From Phytoactinopolyspora endophytica (GTDB lineage Bacteria > Actinomycetota > Actinomycetes > Jiangellales > Jiangellaceae), in the NCBI RefSeq assembly GCF_004138495.1, contig NZ_ML142875.1:9637-16874 (forward strand): DNA of 7,238 nt. The letters run 5' to 3'. Numbering within the stretch: position 1 is the stretch's first letter; each line of letters opens with the position of its first letter. The notes beneath the pieces were generated by a model, which saw only the letters and a program-made list of their open reading frames with translations, searched no databases and was not told the origin of the DNA. The translations under genes were made by a program, and so were the position numbers. Shown piece after piece: positions 5,595 through 7,238 of the stretch.

Positions 5595-6137
5595 GTGCGA
5601 AAACTGATCGAATACAACCACCTCTCGATCGACGGGAGGATGTCCGGCGACGCCTGGTGGGCCGGACAGCAGACGATCGTCCCCAACGACAATCATTTCG
5701 CTTATCAGCGTCGGCTGCTGTCCTCGGCGGTCGGCCTCGTGCTCGGCCGGGTGACCTACGAGGGCTTTGCTGAAACCTGGCCGAGCATGACCGGCGATGT
5801 CGCCGACAAGATCAACTCGTTGCCCAAGCATGTCGCCTCCACCACGCTGACCGAGACCACGTGGAATGCCGAGGTGCTGGCCGGCGATCCGGTCGATGCG
5901 GTCGCCCAGCTCAAAGACGCCGGCGACGGCACATTGGTGAAGTACGGCAACGGCCCGTTCAGCCGAGCGCTGGTCGAGGCGGGTCTGCTCGACGAACTGC
6001 ATCTGAGCATTTCGCCGTTCGTCGCTGGGTCCGGTGAATCGCTGCTGTCCGGCATCCGCACTACCGCCATGGACCTGACGGAAGTGACCGAGCTCGGCAA
6101 CGGCACGGTGGTGCTGACCTATACACCGAATCGGTAG
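5595..6137 (+). CDS. dihydrofolate reductase-family (RibD C-terminal-like) protein
   Basis: A 180-residue cytoplasmic NAD(P)H-dependent reductase of the DHFR/RibD-C superfamily, full length for these stand-alone members. It has the opening strand MRKLIEYNHLSIDGRMSG, the cofactor-loop motif LVLGRVTYEGFAETWP (48-63), the helix before the second Gly loop LVKYGNGPFSRALVEAGL (114-131), and the family block DELHLSISPFVAGSGESLL (133-151). This family is distinct from true folate-pathway FolA, and its substrates are mostly unknown. The GTG at 5595 is the only start that includes the first strand; its ribosome binding site is poor. It follows the AraC-type gene by 55 bases on the same strand and is probably regulated by it. 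Confidence 0.85.
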   Translation: MRKLIEYNHLSIDGRMSGDAWWAGQQTIVPNDNHFAYQRRLLSSAVGLVLGRVTYEGFAETWPSMTGDVADKINSLPKHVASTTLTETTWNAEVLAGDPVDAVAQLKDAGDGTLVKYGNGPFSRALVEAGLLDELHLSISPFVAGSGESLLSGIRTTAMDLTEVTELGNGTVVLTYTPNR

Positions 6138-6233
6138 CCGGGCACCAAGAAGTTGGCGACCTGTTGACCGCCGACGTCCAGGTACTCGACGGATGCCGAC
6201 AACGGCACGCTCCGTAGCCTCCATGACAGCGAC

Positions 6234-6239
6234 GAAGGA
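6234..6239 (+). promoter_or_regulatory. ribosome binding site of the hydrolase gene
   Basis: GAAGGA lies 6 bases before the ATG at 6246 and fixes that start. Bases 6138-6233 have no other clear signal. Confidence 0.7.
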
Positions 6240-6245
6240 ATTGAT

Positions 6246-7013
6246 ATGACTCAAGGCGCGTACGCCTCGGTGAACGGCATCGACCTCTACTACGAAATCC
6301 TCGGCGCCGACCGGCCCGGTCCGCCGCTGATCATGCTGCACGGCGGCGCGTACACGTTCCATCTGAGCTTCGACTCGCTGCTGCCGGCGCTGACCGCCGA
6401 GCGGAAGGTGATCGGCGTCGAGTTGCAAGGACACGGGCACACGGCCGACAGCGACCGGCCGTTCTCCATCCGGCAATGCGCCGAGGACGTGACCGCCCTG
6501 CTCGATCAGCTCGGCATCGAGCAGGCCGACTTCTTCGGCTACAGCCTCGGCGGGCTGGTCTCCACCGAGGTCGCCGTCTCGGCCCCAGAGCGGGTCGGGC
6601 GGCTCGTGCTGGCGGCCTCACATGTCCGGCCGACCCGATCCGAGGCCTATTACCCCGAGATCACCACGCTGGAGCTGACTTCGCCTCGGATGCCGACCGA
6701 GGAGCAGTCCGCGGCCATGATGCGCGCCTACGACGAGGTGGCTCCGAATCCCGACGACTTCTTCCCGTCCGTGCAGAAGATCCAGCCGGCGGTGCACGAC
6801 TTCGAAGGGTGGGCCGATGAGCAGCTGGCCCGGATAACCATGCCGGTCTTGATCATCATCGGCGACACCGACTTCGTCCGGCTCGAGCACGCCGTCGAGA
6901 TGAAGCAGCTGCTGCCGAACGCGCAGCTGGCGATTCTGCCGGACACCAAGCACCTGCAGGTCATCCGGCCCGACCTGGTGCTGCCGATGGTGACTGTGTT
7001 CCTGGGGCAGTGA
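6246..7013 (+). CDS. alpha/beta-fold hydrolase
   Basis: A 255-residue soluble hydrolase without a signal peptide. The oxyanion motif is LHGGAYTF (31-38), the loop after strand 4 is ELQGHGHTADSDRPF (59-73), and the nucleophile elbow is GYSLGG with Ser100. The acid is probably Asp209 in GDTDFVRLEHA (Asp207 is an alternative), and the base is His236 in DTKHLQV. The set is complete and the length normal. The QGHGHTADSDRP loop is characteristic of a large actinobacterial group annotated only as alpha/beta hydrolases, related to haloperoxidase and lactonase-like enzymes, so the substrate is unknown. It may belong with the AraC-type and reductase genes, but the 108-base gap and its own ribosome binding site allow separate transcription. 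Confidence 0.88.
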   Translation: MTQGAYASVNGIDLYYEILGADRPGPPLIMLHGGAYTFHLSFDSLLPALTAERKVIGVELQGHGHTADSDRPFSIRQCAEDVTALLDQLGIEQADFFGYSLGGLVSTEVAVSAPERVGRLVLAASHVRPTRSEAYYPEITTLELTSPRMPTEEQSAAMMRAYDEVAPNPDDFFPSVQKIQPAVHDFEGWADEQLARITMPVLIIIGDTDFVRLEHAVEMKQLLPNAQLAILPDTKHLQVIRPDLVLPMVTVFLGQ

Positions 7014-7066
7014 TCAGAGCCGGCGGTCGCGACGCGTACCCGGCGAGCTCGATGTATGCCTCAAGG

Positions 7067-7238
7067 TCATGTGGTAGAGCGTGGCCGGATGGTGGCGAGG
7101 GCGTGGGAGGTCTCTCCTGTGGCTTCGGCTGCCGGGGTGTTCAGGAACCGTTCGGCGAGCTGCCATCCGGTCTGTCGGCCGTCGACGGCGATCGTGGTCA
7201 GTGGCGGGGTCAGGAAGGGGGCGAACGGTGCGTCGTCG
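7067..7238 (-). CDS. LacI-family transcriptional regulator, C-terminal end (partial)
   Basis: Reading leftward from the window edge, 56 residues end at the stop 7067-7069. They begin DDAPFAPFLTPPLTTIAVDG, then RQTGWQLAERFLN, with a variable tail ending RPRSTT. The D-D-x-P-x-A-x-x-x-x-P-P-L-T-T-I block followed by an amphipathic helix (G-W-Q-L-A-E-R-F-L) is the usual C-terminal part of the periplasmic-binding-protein-like sensor domain of LacI regulators. The DNA-binding domain lies outside the window. The gene is convergent with the hydrolase, 53 bases apart; that gap holds no convincing terminator with a T tract. Confidence 0.65.
   Translation of the reverse strand, partial: DDAPFAPFLTPPLTTIAVDGRQTGWQLAERFLNTPAAEATGETSHALATIRPRSTT

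Noticed and set aside
5430..6476. Long minus-strand ORF (348 codons)
   Set aside because: It is antisense to the DHFR-like gene and to parts of the AraC and hydrolase genes. Those have clear motifs, whereas this translation has none; long antisense frames are expected at high GC.
7014..7066. Possible terminator between the convergent hydrolase and LacI-type genes
   Set aside because: GCCGG and CCGGC could pair, but the loop is about 16 bases, the stem is 5 bp and there is no T tract on either strand.
1..7238. CRISPR array, tRNA or rRNA genes
   Set aside because: No regularly spaced repeats and no tRNA-like cloverleaf or rRNA-like stretch were seen on either strand by eye.

Overview
The window looks like chromosomal DNA of a high-GC actinobacterium. 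GC is high throughout, GTG starts are frequent, and the gene families are typical of that phylum: a SARP/BTAD regulator, an AraC regulator paired with a DHFR-like reductase, a LacI regulator, and a promoter that appears to drive a leaderless mRNA. I cannot name a genus from the sequence.

Layout. (1) 56-2090 is a divergent module. A SARP-type regulator reads leftward. Reading rightward are a tiny 53-residue DUF1059-like protein, which has the best ribosome binding site in the window, and a probable alpha/beta-hydrolase lipoprotein 6 bases behind it. The 79-base gap between the divergent starts holds two heptamers in the classical SARP-operator layout (7 bp, 4 bp spacer, 7 bp), placed 9 bp upstream of a -10-like hexamer. 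(2) 2091-3690 is a decaying accessory segment with visibly lower GC. It has a six-cysteine protein of extracytoplasmic type whose signal peptide is missing, a cytoplasmic-looking partner broken by one frameshift, a short overlapping ORF broken by another, and a transposase remnant with two in-frame stops. (3) 3759-4712 is an intact aminoglycoside-phosphotransferase-fold kinase, with the first transposase remnant upstream and a probable second one directly after its stop codon. (4) 4813-7013 carries an AraC regulator, a DHFR/RibD-C-like reductase and an alpha/beta hydrolase, all rightward. The AraC promoter's -35 lies in the second transposase remnant. (5) 7067-7238 is the C-terminal end of a LacI-family regulator on the minus strand, convergent with the hydrolase.

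Functional reading. The most coherent unit is the regulator/operator/mini-protein/lipoprotein module at the left, where the operator supports direct activation of the two rightward genes. The most unusual is the broken exported-protein and partner segment. It could be a degenerate effector/immunity-like pair, but nothing in the sequence proves that role.
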